The notes under the pieces are model-generated. The model saw nothing but the letters and a program-made list of their open reading frames with translations, had not been told where the DNA came from and searched no databases. From Puniceicoccaceae bacterium (GTDB lineage: Bacteria > Verrucomicrobiota > Verrucomicrobiia > Opitutales > Coraliomargaritaceae), in NCBI GenBank assembly GCA_003331195.1, contig QOOZ01000016.1:1-39779 (forward strand): 39,779 nucleotides of DNA. The letters are read 5' to 3'. Below, piece after piece: positions 15,658 to 25,141 of the stretch (position 1 is the first letter of the stretch; each line of letters opens with the position of its first letter). A program made the translations under genes and the position numbers.

Positions 15658-16962
15658 ATGAATCCGATTCGCTGGAAACTACATTGGCAAATTTTGCTCT
15701 CGCTTACTCTAGCCGCCCTCTTCGGCGCACTCATTCTACCTAGTGTAGGCGAAGGCTTCAGCGCAAACTTTGTTAGCTTCTGCCAGTTCATCGGCAAGCT
15801 CTTCATGAATGCGCTCAAGATGGTCATCGTGCCGCTCATCGTGGCCTCGATTATCGCGGGTGTCATGCACCTAGGTGCGGAAAAAGGTGTTGGGCGAGTG
15901 GGCTTCAAAACCTTCCTTTACTACACCTTTAGTGGTGCCGCTGCCGTTATCGTCGGCCTCATCATGGTCAACCTCATTCAACCTGGTGACATTGATGCGA
16001 AAACCGCTGCTGCTATGCTCGGCACTGCGGCAGAGACCTCCGTCGAGCAAGGACTGATGGCTAAGGTCGAAGGCAAAAGCTCTAGTGATTTATTTGAAAT
16101 CTTTCTCCGCATGTTCCCATCCAACATCGTCGACGCCGCTACAAATAACGGACAACTGCTGGGCGTGATTACCTTTTCCATTCTCTTTGGAGCCTTCATC
16201 GGCAAGCTGCCCGCAGCCCAACGCGAAACCCAACAAAAGTTTTGGATGAGCGCCCAAGAGGTCATGCTTAAGCTGACTGAGTTCATCATCCGTTTCGCTC
16301 CTTTCGGTGTATTCGGACTCGTCGTGCCAGTAATTTTCGAGACGAATCTCGGTGATCTCTTTGGCACCCTGGCGTGGTTTTTCATCACTGTGATACTCGC
16401 CCTCATCATCCACTTCGCGATCAATCTCTCGCTCGTGCTCAAATTTGTAGCCAAGGTCAACCCCATCACGCACTACAAAGAGATGGCGCCCGTGTTGCTG
16501 ACCGCATTCTCAACCGCCAGTTCGTCAGCCACCCTACCACTGACTATTGATACCGTGGAAGACCGCGCCGGTGTTTCCAAAAAAACCTGCTCCTTCACCC
16601 TACCACTTGGAGCCACCGTGAATATGGATGGCACTGCCCTCTACGAATGCGTCGTCGTGCTCTTTATCGCTCAACTTTATGCAGCGACCGGGCATGCTGC
16701 GCTCGGCCTTGGCGATCAATTACTCGTCGTCATCCTAGCACTGACGACGAGTATCGGTGTTGCAGGTATCCCCGCCGCCAGTCTCGTGGCCATCGCAGTA
16801 ATCTTACCCGCTGTCGGCCTTCCCATCGAAGCCATCGGCGTCGTTTGGCTAACCGACCGTATTCTCGACATGTGTCGTACGAGCGTTAACGTGTTCTCCG
16901 ATACCGTCGCTGCCGTCACCATCGCAGCAAGCGAAGGCGAAGCGCCCTACTCAAAACCATAA
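15658..16962 (+). CDS. Dicarboxylate/amino acid:cation symporter (DAACS family)
   Basis: The 434-residue membrane protein belongs to the GltP/DctA/EAAT family. Diagnostic elements are SSATLPLTIDTVEDR (serine-rich hairpin and TM7 region), TLPLGATVNMDGTALYECV (the NMDGT motif that binds Na/H and substrate), GIPAASLVAI and LDMCRTSVNVFSDTVAAV (the D-x-x-R-T-x-x-N motif that recognises the acidic substrate). It should import glutamate, aspartate or C4-dicarboxylates. Substrate cannot be told from sequence alone. It is followed after 23 bases by a RidA gene in the same direction, suggesting co-transcription. Confidence 0.93.
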   Translation: MNPIRWKLHWQILLSLTLAALFGALILPSVGEGFSANFVSFCQFIGKLFMNALKMVIVPLIVASIIAGVMHLGAEKGVGRVGFKTFLYYTFSGAAAVIVGLIMVNLIQPGDIDAKTAAAMLGTAAETSVEQGLMAKVEGKSSSDLFEIFLRMFPSNIVDAATNNGQLLGVITFSILFGAFIGKLPAAQRETQQKFWMSAQEVMLKLTEFIIRFAPFGVFGLVVPVIFETNLGDLFGTLAWFFITVILALIIHFAINLSLVLKFVAKVNPITHYKEMAPVLLTAFSTASSSATLPLTIDTVEDRAGVSKKTCSFTLPLGATVNMDGTALYECVVVLFIAQLYAATGHAALGLGDQLLVVILALTTSIGVAGIPAASLVAIAVILPAVGLPIEAIGVVWLTDRILDMCRTSVNVFSDTVAAVTIAASEGEAPYSKP

Positions 16963-16985
16963 TTATCCTGCATCTATTTCCAATA

Positions 16986-17447
16986 ATGAGTCTAACGAAT
17001 GAACGCCTCGCCGAACTCGGCATCGATCTCCCTTCCGCTCCTGCGCCTGCTGGTAACTACGTCGCTGCGATGCAGGTTGGCAAGCTGCTCTACCTCTCTG
17101 GTGCCATCTGCCTTGTCAACGGCGAGATGACCCATACAGGTAAGATCGGTGAGAGCCGCGACATCGCTTACGGCCAAGCCGCTGCCCGCGTCTGCGCGCT
17201 TAATCTCCTCGCCGTGACCAAAGAGCAAATCGGCGACCTTGATAAAATCTCCCGCATCGTCCAGCTCAACGGCTTCGTCAATGGCATACCTGGCTTTGCC
17301 GAGAGCCCTACAGTGATCAATGGCGCGTCCGACATCCTCGTAGAAATCCTAGGTGATCGCGGTCGCCACACCCGCGCTGCGGTCGCCGTGACAGGGCTAC
17401 CCAAAGACAGCAGCGTCGAGATCCAAGCTATCTTTGAGCTGGCATAA
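16986..17447 (+). CDS. RidA/YjgF family protein
   Basis: The 153-residue protein has a fold and motifs of the RidA superfamily: PAPAGNYVAAMQVGKLLYLSG, ARVCALNLLAVTKEQIGDLD, and IVQLNGFVNGIPGFAESP followed by VINGASDILVEILGDRGRHTR. Family members with the catalytic arginine hydrolyse reactive enamines and imines formed by PLP enzymes. The GRHTR-A-A-V-A-V-T-G-L-P segment is conserved here, so activity is plausible. The subtype resembles the longer, G-R-H-T-R-A type sometimes called endoribonuclease L-PSP. It may be co-transcribed with the upstream symporter. Confidence 0.9.
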   Translation: MSLTNERLAELGIDLPSAPAPAGNYVAAMQVGKLLYLSGAICLVNGEMTHTGKIGESRDIAYGQAAARVCALNLLAVTKEQIGDLDKISRIVQLNGFVNGIPGFAESPTVINGASDILVEILGDRGRHTRAAVAVTGLPKDSSVEIQAIFELA

Positions 17448-17510
17448 TCGTGAAGCTCCTAACCTAAATCGAAAGGAAACTTTTTACACACCACCCGACT
17501 ACACCAGCTC

Positions 17511-18974
17511 ATGATACGTCGTCTTTGCATAAACATTCTCTTAACTTGTTGCTCAAGCCAGCTCATGGCAGCCGGTCCGGAAGAGTCTGTCGTGCAGATT
17601 ATCAACTACGCGCAAGGCCCCAATTGGGTTGAGCCATGGCGATTCTCCAGAGTCGCCACTGGCCTCGGTAGCGGCTTCGTCATCAAGGGCAAGCGCATCA
17701 TGACGAACGCCCACGTTGTTAGTTGGTCGAAGCAACTAATCGTTCACCGCTACCAAGATCCGAAACCGTATCGAGCCACAGTCGAGTTCATCGGGCACGA
17801 CTGCGACCTTGCTATTTTGAAGGTCGAAGACGAGGCGTTTTTTGAAGGCATTGAACCGCTCCAAATCGGAGAGCTACCCGCAGCGCGCTCCTCTGTTACC
17901 ACTTACGGTTACCCTGCCGGCGGACGCCAAATCTCTTACACTCGCGGTGTCATTTCACGAATCGAAATGCAGCGCTACGCCCACATCTATAATCGCTCGC
18001 TACTCACCGTGCAGACCGATGCTGCCATCAACCCAGGCAATAGCGGTGGCCCCGCGATTCAAGATGATAAAGTCGTGGGAGTCTCCTTCCAAGGAAGACC
18101 GGGTCTCGAAAATGCTGGTTTTTTTATACCCCCCAACATTATCAAGCACTTCCTCGAAGACATTGAAGATAGTATATACCACGGATTTCCCGATGCGGGT
18201 ATCAGCTTGATTAAGTTAACCAATCCCGCCTTCCGCGTCTCACTCGGTCTACCTAATAATAGCGTAGGCGCTCGTATCGACCGTATCCTCCAGCCCTTTC
18301 CCAAGACGCATGAACTGCTCCGAGTTAACGACGTCATCCTAGAAGTATCCGACCAAGAGGTCGGGAGCGACGGCATGATTCTCTACGAAGGCAACCGCGT
18401 GCATTGCAGCGTACTCTTCGATGAAGCCCAGCACGGCGAACCGATTGCTCTAAAACTGTGGCGTGCAGGTGAAGCCATCGAACTAGAACTGCCCGTCTAC
18501 GTGAACCGCGCAGACCGTATCAGCGGCAACCAACACGAAGAACCTCCCTACCTCATAATAGGTGGCCTCGTCTTTACTGAACTTAGTATGAATTATCTTG
18601 GCTCTCTAGGGCGTAACTTAGGCGATAGCCTTGGCCCGAGAATTCATTACGAGCTCTTCTTCCGCAGTCACCAGTCCGAAGAACTGGCGCGCGCCAAACC
18701 CGTCGTACTCGCTAAAGTGCTCAAACACCCCAGCAATGTGGACTTCGGCGTAGCCGCTCAAGAAGTCGTAACTGAAGTGAACGGCCAGACCATTAACTCC
18801 ATGTCCGACCTCAAAGCGGCCTTAAGAAAGAGCAGCGATGACTTTCACCGATTCCGATTTCTCTCTGGCGCTGAAGAAGCACTCCACATTGCCGATGCCC
18901 GCGGAGCCGATGCAATGCTTTTGAAACAATACAATATCCCCAGCGCTGAAAGATTAGAGGTTCTTTATGATTAA
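17511..18974 (+). CDS. HtrA/Deg-type trypsin-like serine protease with PDZ domains
   Basis: The 487-residue protein begins with a signal peptide (MIRRLCINILLTCCSSQLMA). The chymotrypsin-fold protease domain carries His68 (MTNAHVV), Asp99 (HDCDLAIL) and Ser178 (NPGNSGGPA), a complete triad. A PDZ domain follows (about 220-335), then a segment with PPYLIIGGLVFTELSMNYLG and a C-terminal PDZ-like domain (EEVLHIADARGAD... QYNIPSAERL). This layout resembles plant DEG2/DEG9 more than DegP. It should degrade misfolded or exported proteins in the periplasm. The stop codon lies inside the next gene, which has the same architecture, so translation is coupled. Confidence 0.9.
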   Translation: MIRRLCINILLTCCSSQLMAAGPEESVVQIINYAQGPNWVEPWRFSRVATGLGSGFVIKGKRIMTNAHVVSWSKQLIVHRYQDPKPYRATVEFIGHDCDLAILKVEDEAFFEGIEPLQIGELPAARSSVTTYGYPAGGRQISYTRGVISRIEMQRYAHIYNRSLLTVQTDAAINPGNSGGPAIQDDKVVGVSFQGRPGLENAGFFIPPNIIKHFLEDIEDSIYHGFPDAGISLIKLTNPAFRVSLGLPNNSVGARIDRILQPFPKTHELLRVNDVILEVSDQEVGSDGMILYEGNRVHCSVLFDEAQHGEPIALKLWRAGEAIELELPVYVNRADRISGNQHEEPPYLIIGGLVFTELSMNYLGSLGRNLGDSLGPRIHYELFFRSHQSEELARAKPVVLAKVLKHPSNVDFGVAAQEVVTEVNGQTINSMSDLKAALRKSSDDFHRFRFLSGAEEALHIADARGADAMLLKQYNIPSAERLEVLYD

Positions 18975-20403
18975 ATCGCCTTTCACTTTAGCCTTTCTTT
19001 TGATCGCTGGCTTTGGGCTGGCACAAGCGCGTGCCTTTACCCCCAAAGCCGCCGTAGTGGAGATTGAAATCACAAAAAAGGCCTATGACTATCGTATGCC
19101 ATGGGTCAGCCGAAATGAGCAGACTCATAAAAACGGCATCCTCGTCGGCCAAAATCAGATCCTCACCACAGCCGATGGTTTCTCGGGTCAGTATCTCTGC
19201 CGCATTACAAAAGGCGGCCAGAGTCGCCAATACACTGCCCAGATTAAGTGGATCGATTTCTATGCTAACATTGCGATGCTAGACGTGAGTGAGCCCATCT
19301 TTTGGCAGGATATGGAGCCAGTAAAGCTTGCTAAAAAAATCCCTCAGTCTGGAGATTTACAAATCTATCGTTGGCGATCAGGGCGCATCGAAGAGCGTGC
19401 CGCCGAGATCATCCGTCTCTACAACGACACCAACAAGATGAGCTTTCTACAGCATCTAAAGCTCTCCGTCTCATCAGAAATAACTGGCGCAGGCTGGGCA
19501 GAAGTCGTCTTCGACGGAGCGCAACTCGTCGGGCTAACTGAATCGGCCAGTAAGGATAATCGTTTTAACATTTTACCCGCCCCCTTCATTATCAGCGTGA
19601 TTGAGCACAATCAAAGCTCAGATAACCCAGGTCTTGGTACCTTCGACTTTCGCTGGATGAATGCCAAGAATCCCGCGCTACTAAAATCCAAAGGTTTAAA
19701 CATGCCAAACCGCGGGGTCGTTGTCACTGAAGTCGGGGGTCGCCGCTTGGCCCACAATAGCTTAAAAAGTGGTGATGTCATCCTCGCAATCGACGGCTTC
19801 GAAGTCGACAGCGAGGGCAAATACCTCGATCCAGACTACGGAAGACTCTCTATCTCTGGTCTAGCCACTCGTGCGCACTCCGCCAAAGACACCATCTCCA
19901 TGACGATCTGGCGCGATCAAGCTAAACAAAGCATTGCCTACACCCTCCCCCGTGCCCAGTTCAGTAAGAGCCTCATACCCAGCGAGCGCTACGATGCACC
20001 CCCGCACTATTTAGTTGCTGGCGGCCTACTCTTTCAGCCGCTCGATGGCCCATTGATGCGGGCACTTGGTAAAAACAAACCCATCTTGCTCGATTATTAC
20101 AGCGACCGCCCACCGCTCGAAGGGCGCGACGGCATCGTGCTACTTAGCACAGTATTACCCGACGATTACAACCGGGGGTATGAAGATATACACTACGTTA
20201 TGGTCGACCAGATCAACGGCCAAGTCATCCATAAGCTAGAGGATGTCAAAACCGCGCTAACACAGCCTGTGGCGGGCTTTCACTGCATACAATTTATGCC
20301 TGACGAAGGTATCCGCCAAATCGTTCTCGACGGGACAGACATGCCCAATGCGACCGAACGTATTTTGCGGCACTACCGAATACCTGCGGCCAGTTCGTTG
20401 TAG
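18967..20403 (+). CDS. Catalytically inactive HtrA/Deg-like paralogue (pseudoprotease) with PDZ domains
   Basis: The 478-residue protein has a signal peptide (MIKSPFTLAFLLIAGFGLAQ, cleavage near ARA) and the same order as its neighbour: protease-like domain, PDZ, a PPHYLVAGGLLFQPL segment and a C-terminal PDZ-like domain ending in HYRIPAASSL. Aligned by eye, none of the three catalytic residues remains: the TNAHVV position reads TTADGF (Asp70 for His), DCDLAIL reads YANIAML (Asn101 for Asp), and the GNSGGP position reads GAGWAE (Gly for Ser). The genes overlap by eight bases (18967-18974). It is likely a regulatory, scaffolding or chaperone partner of the active protease. Alignment is by eye, so exact residue correspondence should be checked. 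Confidence 0.85.
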   Translation: MIKSPFTLAFLLIAGFGLAQARAFTPKAAVVEIEITKKAYDYRMPWVSRNEQTHKNGILVGQNQILTTADGFSGQYLCRITKGGQSRQYTAQIKWIDFYANIAMLDVSEPIFWQDMEPVKLAKKIPQSGDLQIYRWRSGRIEERAAEIIRLYNDTNKMSFLQHLKLSVSSEITGAGWAEVVFDGAQLVGLTESASKDNRFNILPAPFIISVIEHNQSSDNPGLGTFDFRWMNAKNPALLKSKGLNMPNRGVVVTEVGGRRLAHNSLKSGDVILAIDGFEVDSEGKYLDPDYGRLSISGLATRAHSAKDTISMTIWRDQAKQSIAYTLPRAQFSKSLIPSERYDAPPHYLVAGGLLFQPLDGPLMRALGKNKPILLDYYSDRPPLEGRDGIVLLSTVLPDDYNRGYEDIHYVMVDQINGQVIHKLEDVKTALTQPVAGFHCIQFMPDEGIRQIVLDGTDMPNATERILRHYRIPAASSL

Positions 20404-20419
20404 CCAAAGTTTGGATTCG

Positions 20420-20794
20420 CTAGGCCGAAAATGGCAACGTAACAGGCCCGTCATAGCCGTCTTGGGAATCTTCCACTACGACATTAGACCGGATGCCGCC
20501 ACGACCACGCCAAATCGTTTCAAGACGGGCCCAGCGTGGCTTGCAGGCAACATAAAAGTCTTCAAAAATCTGATTGCTCGCAGCCTCAAAGAAGATGCCT
20601 TTATTGCGAAAGCTATGTAGGTAAAGCTTCATTGCCTTGAGCTCCATGCATACCTCGTCGGGCGCATAACTAAAAACAACAGTCGCATAGTCCGGATGCC
20701 CCGTCATTGGACAGGTCGAAGTAAACTCCTCCTGAATATGCTGGATCGTGTAATTACGTTCTGCGTTTGGATTGGGAAAAGTTTCAATGTCCAT
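20420..20794 (-). CDS. queF: NADPH-dependent 7-cyano-7-deazaguanine reductase (short form)
   Basis: The 124-residue protein matches the single-domain QueF of the type found in Bacillus. Cys28 in FTSTCPMTGHPDYA forms the thioimide with preQ0, and Asp35, seven residues on, is the general acid; the same spacing occurs in B. subtilis QueF. ELKAMKLYLHSFRNKGIFFE is the NADPH/QueF motif. It reduces preQ0 to preQ1 in queuosine synthesis. It is convergent with the HtrA-like pseudoprotease gene (16-base gap) and divergent from rsmI. No other queuosine gene lies nearby and no preQ1 riboswitch was recognised. Confidence 0.93.
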   Translation of the reverse strand: MDIETFPNPNAERNYTIQHIQEEFTSTCPMTGHPDYATVVFSYAPDEVCMELKAMKLYLHSFRNKGIFFEAASNQIFEDFYVACKPRWARLETIWRGRGGIRSNVVVEDSQDGYDGPVTLPFSA

Positions 20795-20830
20795 GTGCGT
20801 ACTGTGCAGAGCTTTTTGTAAAATTCAACA

Positions 20831-20866
20831 CATTCGTAGTGGCTCTTTCAACTGCCACTACGAATG
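20831..20866. repeat. Perfect 13-bp inverted repeat (hairpin) between queF and rsmI
   Basis: CATTCGTAGTGGC (20831-20843) and GCCACTACGAATG (20854-20866) are exact reverse complements with a ten-base loop (20844-20853). It lies between the divergent starts of queF and rsmI, about 40 bases from each. There is no T-run, so it is not an intrinsic terminator for either gene. It could be a repetitive palindromic element, a protein binding site or an attenuator. Confidence 0.85.
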
Positions 20867-20907
20867 CAAGCTTGCACCACCCTAACCACTAGGCGAGATT
20901 TCACGCA

Positions 20908-21618
20908 ATGAGCCAATCCACTCCAGCACCCGGTCAACTCACCCTAGTCGCTGCGCCAATCGGTAATTTGAGCGATATGACACCGCGAGCCATTGAGACG
21001 CTCAAAACAGTCGACGCCATTGCCTGTGAAGATACCCGCGTAACTGGTAAACTAATGAGTAAGCTGGGCATCGAAAAAACGTCGCCCCTGCTTTCCTACC
21101 GAGAAGAAAACGAAAAACATATGGCGCTCGAGCTAGCCGACCGCATCGAATTAGGCGAGCGAATCGCGCTGATTTCCGACGCAGGGATGCCCGCAATTAG
21201 CGACCCTGGCTTCCGGCTCGTGCGCGAGTGTCACAAGCGCGGACTACATGTAACCACCGCGCCCGGTCTTACCGCAGCCACCACAGCGCTCGCGCTCTCT
21301 GGGCTGCCGACTGATGGCTTTCTTTACGTAGGTTTCTTGCCACCGAAAAGCGCCGCTCGTAAACGCTTCTTCGAGAGTAAAAGAGAATTTGAGTATACAA
21401 TAATCGTCTACGAATCCTGCCACCGTATCGCTAAGTTTCTCAACGAACTCGTGGAGACACTTGGTGAGGATCGATGCATCAGCGTCGCCCGTGAATTAAC
21501 CAAGCTACACGAAACCGTCCACACTGGGGTCGCCAGCAAGGTGCGCGACCGCGTAGCGAAAGGCAGCCAAAAAGGGGAGTTTGTCGTCTCAATAGCCAAG
21601 CACGGCTTTGAGTTGTAG
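20908..21618 (+). CDS. rsmI: 16S rRNA (cytidine1402-2'-O)-methyltransferase
   Basis: The 236-residue protein has the conserved RsmI start QLTLVAAPIGNLSDMTPRAI, then CEDTRVTGKLM, LSYREENEK, ALISDAGMPAISDPGFRLV and TTAPGLTAATTALALSGLP, which are the tetrapyrrole-methylase fold and its substrate loops. It 2'-O-methylates C1402 in the decoding centre. C-terminal features (KRFFESKREFEYTIIVYESCHR and ARELTKLHETVHTG) also match. The N-terminal MSQSTPAPG is a short extension. Length is slightly shorter than E. coli RsmI (286 aa), lacking the C-terminal extra domain. Confidence 0.95.
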   Translation: MSQSTPAPGQLTLVAAPIGNLSDMTPRAIETLKTVDAIACEDTRVTGKLMSKLGIEKTSPLLSYREENEKHMALELADRIELGERIALISDAGMPAISDPGFRLVRECHKRGLHVTTAPGLTAATTALALSGLPTDGFLYVGFLPPKSAARKRFFESKREFEYTIIVYESCHRIAKFLNELVETLGEDRCISVARELTKLHETVHTGVASKVRDRVAKGSQKGEFVVSIAKHGFEL

Positions 21619-21654
21619 GGCCTGCTTAAGCACAAAGCGAGCGAGCGTGTGTAT

Positions 21655-22815
21655 CTACCCTAAACGCGGCAACTTCGTTTCGACATCAATCGAAATACTG
21701 CCCTCACCTTTAAGCAAACGTGCTAGAGCCTGTCCGCAGAATCCCAAGCGCCAGCCTCGCATCATACGGTGCCTAGAATCTTCTAGATCATCGACTTCTA
21801 AAACAAAGGCAGTGACTTCAGCGCGGTTACCGATGAGTGCCGGGTCGATCATATTCGCGAGGCAGATGCCTTTAATCGATGCCAATGAAAGATCAACTCG
21901 CGCCTCGTAGCCGTCGTCGGGCGAGGGCCCGATGTGCTTGTTGTTCGGTAAATCAGGCAGGGCACCGCTGCGACCACGCTCGATTGCTTCCCATATGTAT
22001 TTACGGTTTCGATCGGCGGAGCGTTCGCTCAAGCCCTTCATCTGGCGGATGTCTTCTAGCTTTTCGGGCGGCCGCTTTATCAACGAAACCAGCGCATCAT
22101 CCGAAAGAATAAAGCCACGCGGCAAGTTACGACTGCGTGCTTTCAGTTCTCGCCAAGCACCGAGTGCTCGCAAGGCATTGCGTTGCTGCTGCGTCAACGA
22201 ACCACTACCGCGTACGCGGGGCATTTCGTAGTCGGGATCTTTTTCGCCGTAATTACTTTCATCCTCATAAACTTTCATCTCATCCTCGATCCATTCTCTG
22301 CGACCTAGTGCCTCTGCTTTTTCCATGATTTTAACCATGAGATCAACAGAATGACGGACGTCGTCTTCTGCGTATTTGATCTGAGCCTGAGTCAGCGGTC
22401 GCGCCACCCAATCAGAACGAGTCTCTGTCTTGGCGAGGCGAATCTTAAGTAAGGTCTTCAGTAGCTCGCTTAAAGAGATCGTGGAGGACAGTCCCACGAA
22501 GCCAGAACTACGCTGCGTATCGAACACATTTTTAGGCAAGCCTCCACAGGCGCGGTAAAGGATATTGAGATCTTGCTGAGCGTCGTGCAGAATCTTAACC
22601 GTATCAGGGTCGGACATGAGTTCGGCGAGCGGCGACCAGTCTTCGATCTCAGGCGCATCGATTAACTGACACTCCCCATCGGGGAAACCAATTTGAATCA
22701 ATCCTAGTGTGGGGTAATAGGTGCGATCCCAAATAAACTCGGTATCAACGCCAACAGCGCCTGCTTTGCGCGCACGGCGCACGACATCGGCTAGGGCTTC
22801 AGTGGTACTAATCAT
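21655..22815 (-). CDS. rnd: Ribonuclease D
   Basis: The 386-residue 3'-5' exoribonuclease starts MISTTEALADVVRRARKAGA (ATG 22813-22815; an upstream in-frame start adds 35 residues without support). It has the DEDD exonuclease motifs: Asp24 and Glu26 in GVDTEFIWDRTYYP, HDAQQDLNIL with the next Asp, and YAEDDVRHSVDL with the Tyr/Asp of motif III. A C-terminal HRDC domain follows (about 210-300). It trims the 3' ends of tRNA and other small RNAs. It converges on rsmI with a 36-base gap. Length is normal for RNase D. Confidence 0.9.
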   Translation of the reverse strand: MISTTEALADVVRRARKAGAVGVDTEFIWDRTYYPTLGLIQIGFPDGECQLIDAPEIEDWSPLAELMSDPDTVKILHDAQQDLNILYRACGGLPKNVFDTQRSSGFVGLSSTISLSELLKTLLKIRLAKTETRSDWVARPLTQAQIKYAEDDVRHSVDLMVKIMEKAEALGRREWIEDEMKVYEDESNYGEKDPDYEMPRVRGSGSLTQQQRNALRALGAWRELKARSRNLPRGFILSDDALVSLIKRPPEKLEDIRQMKGLSERSADRNRKYIWEAIERGRSGALPDLPNNKHIGPSPDDGYEARVDLSLASIKGICLANMIDPALIGNRAEVTAFVLEVDDLEDSRHRMMRGWRLGFCGQALARLLKGEGSISIDVETKLPRLG

Positions 22816-22940
22816 AAAAAGAGAAGCGTCGCTGATTCTGCCCCGGAAGGAAAGGAGATTCTTAAATCGAACAAATTGTAGCCCCAATTTATTTAAAGCA
22901 GCTAATGCAATGCTACTCAAGCTGTAGTCGCAACTGAGCC

Positions 22941-23879
22941 TTACTCTCTCAAGTTCCCCTCCGCCTGTTCGTTGAGAAAGGATTGGTAAGCCATGGATAC
23001 ACCCTCCTCAATGGCGATCCTAGGCGCCCAGCCAGTTGCTGTTATTTTTGAAATATCAGTCAACTTGCGTGGTGTCCCATCAGGCTTGCTAGCATCAAAA
23101 GTTAGCTCGCCTTCGTAGCCGATCGTCTTCATTACAAGTCGAGCAAGATCGCCAATAGAAATATCAATCCCACATCCGAGATTGACCCAATCAGGTGGAC
23201 TTTCGAGTTGGAGCAGATGCAAAATACCAGCTGCCGCGTCGTCAGCGTGTAGAAACTCGCGTAGCGGCTTACCGGTGCCCCAGATCGCGACTTCGGGCAA
23301 ACCGTCTCGCTTAGCCTCGTGAAAGCGGCGAATCAGCGCAGGCAAGACGTGGGAATTTTGCGGATGGTAGTTATCGCCCTGCCCATAAAGGTTCGTCGGC
23401 ATCGCCGAGTGGTAACAGACGCCGTATTGACGGCGATAAAACTCGCACATTTTTAAGCCCGATATCTTCGCGATGGCGTAGGCTTCGTTGGTGGCTTCAA
23501 GTGCACTCGTGAGCAAGGATTCTTCCTTAATTGGTTGTTCAGCAAATTTCGGGTAAATGCACGTGCTGCCTAAAAATATTAAGCGTCGAACGCCTGCCTG
23601 GTAGGAGCCTTCGATCGCGTTGGTTGCAATCATCAGATTCTTATACATGAAGTCTGCAGGGTAAGTGCTGTTGGCATGAATGCCGCCAACCATCGCAGCC
23701 GCGACGATGACTTCATCAGGACGATGCTCAGTAAGGTAGTCATGCGTAGCCGCCTGACTAGTCAGATCAAGGTCGCGGCTCGACGGCTGCAAGACACCAC
23801 TGTAACCAAGATGATCGGCGGCTCGCACCAGTGCAGAGCCAACCATGCCGCGAGATCCCAAAATAAGGAGTTTTTTCAT
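22941..23879 (-). CDS. fcl: GDP-L-fucose synthase
   Basis: The 312-residue extended SDR has the NAD(P)-binding [11 protein letters not shown] near the N-terminus and the catalytic Ser105 (GSTCIYP), Tyr134 and Lys138 (YAIAK). Also present are the family's [14 protein letters not shown] and [22 protein letters not shown]. It epimerises and reduces GDP-4-keto-6-deoxymannose to GDP-L-fucose, the second step after gmd. ATG at 23877-23879 is preferred; a TTG at 23885 precedes it in frame. It follows gmd by 18 bases, so the two form an operon supplying fucose for surface polysaccharide. Confidence 0.95.
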   Translation of the reverse strand: MKKLLILGSRGMVGSALVRAADHLGYSGVLQPSSRDLDLTSQAATHDYLTEHRPDEVIVAAAMVGGIHANSTYPADFMYKNLMIATNAIEGSYQAGVRRLIFLGSTCIYPKFAEQPIKEESLLTSALEATNEAYAIAKISGLKMCEFYRRQYGVCYHSAMPTNLYGQGDNYHPQNSHVLPALIRRFHEAKRDGLPEVAIWGTGKPLREFLHADDAAAGILHLLQLESPPDWVNLGCGIDISIGDLARLVMKTIGYEGELTFDASKPDGTPRKLTDISKITATGWAPRIAIEEGVSMAYQSFLNEQAEGNLRE

Positions 23880-23897
23880 GGACAACGAAAACTTTCT

Positions 23898-25019
23898 TTA
23901 CTGAGATTCAATGGCTACTGCCACATCAAACCCGTGCGACTTTAGAAGCGCGTGGCGCTTGGCAATATCTAGGTCATTGGCCACCATCTCAGCGCACATT
24001 TCCTCGACTGTGATTTCGGGAACCCAGCCAAGCTTCTCCTTCGCCTTCGTGGGATCACCCAGAAGAGTTTCGACTTCGGCGGGACGGAAATAACGCGGGT
24101 CAACTTTAACAATCACATCCCCCACTGAAGCGGATGGAGCCTTTCCTTCATCCACTGCGATAATTGTAGCGATCTCAGCAATACCTTCACCAGAAAACTC
24201 AAGTTCGATACCCGCCTCCCGAGCTGACATAGATACAAACTCGCGAACTGAAATTTGTTTACCTGTGGCGATGACAAAATCATCAGGGACTTCTTGCTGG
24301 AGCATCATCCACTGCATACGCACGTAATCTTTAGCATGTCCCCAATCGCGCAAGGCATCCATATTTCCGAGGTAGAGACAGTCCTCAAGCCCGTGTGCGA
24401 TATTCGAGAGCGCGCGAGTGATCTTACGAGTCACAAAGGTCTCACCACGGCGAGGTGATTCATGATTAAAAAGAATACCGTTACAGGCATATATTCCGTA
24501 AGACTCACGATAATTTACAGTGATCCAATAGGCGTACATCTTCGCTGCCGCATAAGGGGAACGGGGGTAAAACGGAGTCGTCTCCTTCTGGGGAATTTCT
24601 TGAACCTCGCCGTAAAGCTCGGAAGTCGAAGCTTGGTAAAATTTAGTTTTTTTCTCTAAGCCCAAAAAACGGATCGCCTCCAAAAGACGTAGCGTGCCGA
24701 TTGCATCGACGTCAGCCGTGTACTCCGGGGATTCAAATGAAACCGCCACGTGTGACTGCGCTCCGAGATTGTAGACCTCATCGGGCTGTACCTGACTTAT
24801 GATACGGGTCAGGTTAGAAGCATCCGTCAGATCTCCGTAGTGGAGATGAAAACGACTATTTTTAACATGAGGATCTTCGTAGATGTGGTCAATTCGTGCG
24901 GTATTCAGTGAGGAAGCTCGGCGTTTAATACCGTGAACTTCGTATCCTTTCTCTAAAAGGAGCTCTGCAAGGTAAGATCCATCCTGTCCGGTAATCCCTG
25001 TAATTAGTGCTTTTTTCAT
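23898..25019 (-). CDS. gmd: GDP-mannose 4,6-dehydratase
   Basis: The 373-residue extended SDR begins [20 protein letters not shown] with the glycine-rich NAD(P) loop (residues 7-17). The catalytic residues are Thr/Ser131-132 ([14 protein letters not shown]), Glu134, Tyr156 and Lys160 (SPYAAAK). [19 protein letters not shown] is the GDP-binding region. It converts GDP-mannose to GDP-4-keto-6-deoxymannose and feeds the adjacent fcl. I see no terminator between them. Confidence 0.97.
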   Translation of the reverse strand: MKKALITGITGQDGSYLAELLLEKGYEVHGIKRRASSLNTARIDHIYEDPHVKNSRFHLHYGDLTDASNLTRIISQVQPDEVYNLGAQSHVAVSFESPEYTADVDAIGTLRLLEAIRFLGLEKKTKFYQASTSELYGEVQEIPQKETTPFYPRSPYAAAKMYAYWITVNYRESYGIYACNGILFNHESPRRGETFVTRKITRALSNIAHGLEDCLYLGNMDALRDWGHAKDYVRMQWMMLQQEVPDDFVIATGKQISVREFVSMSAREAGIELEFSGEGIAEIATIIAVDEGKAPSASVGDVIVKVDPRYFRPAEVETLLGDPTKAKEKLGWVPEITVEEMCAEMVANDLDIAKRHALLKSHGFDVAVAIESQ

Positions 25020-25141
25020 TATTATTTATGTCGAATTATTTAAAGTTCCGGTCAGCTCATCACGAAGAATGATATACAGGATAAACTTTATCTAGTAGTC
25101 GAGACGTTTCCACCGACACTAAAATGGGTGCACATCCTCCA

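Noticed and set aside
20795..20907. Possible preQ1 riboswitch upstream of queF
   Set aside because: The region holds only the 13-bp palindrome; I could not find the C-rich loop and A-rich tail of a preQ1 aptamer.
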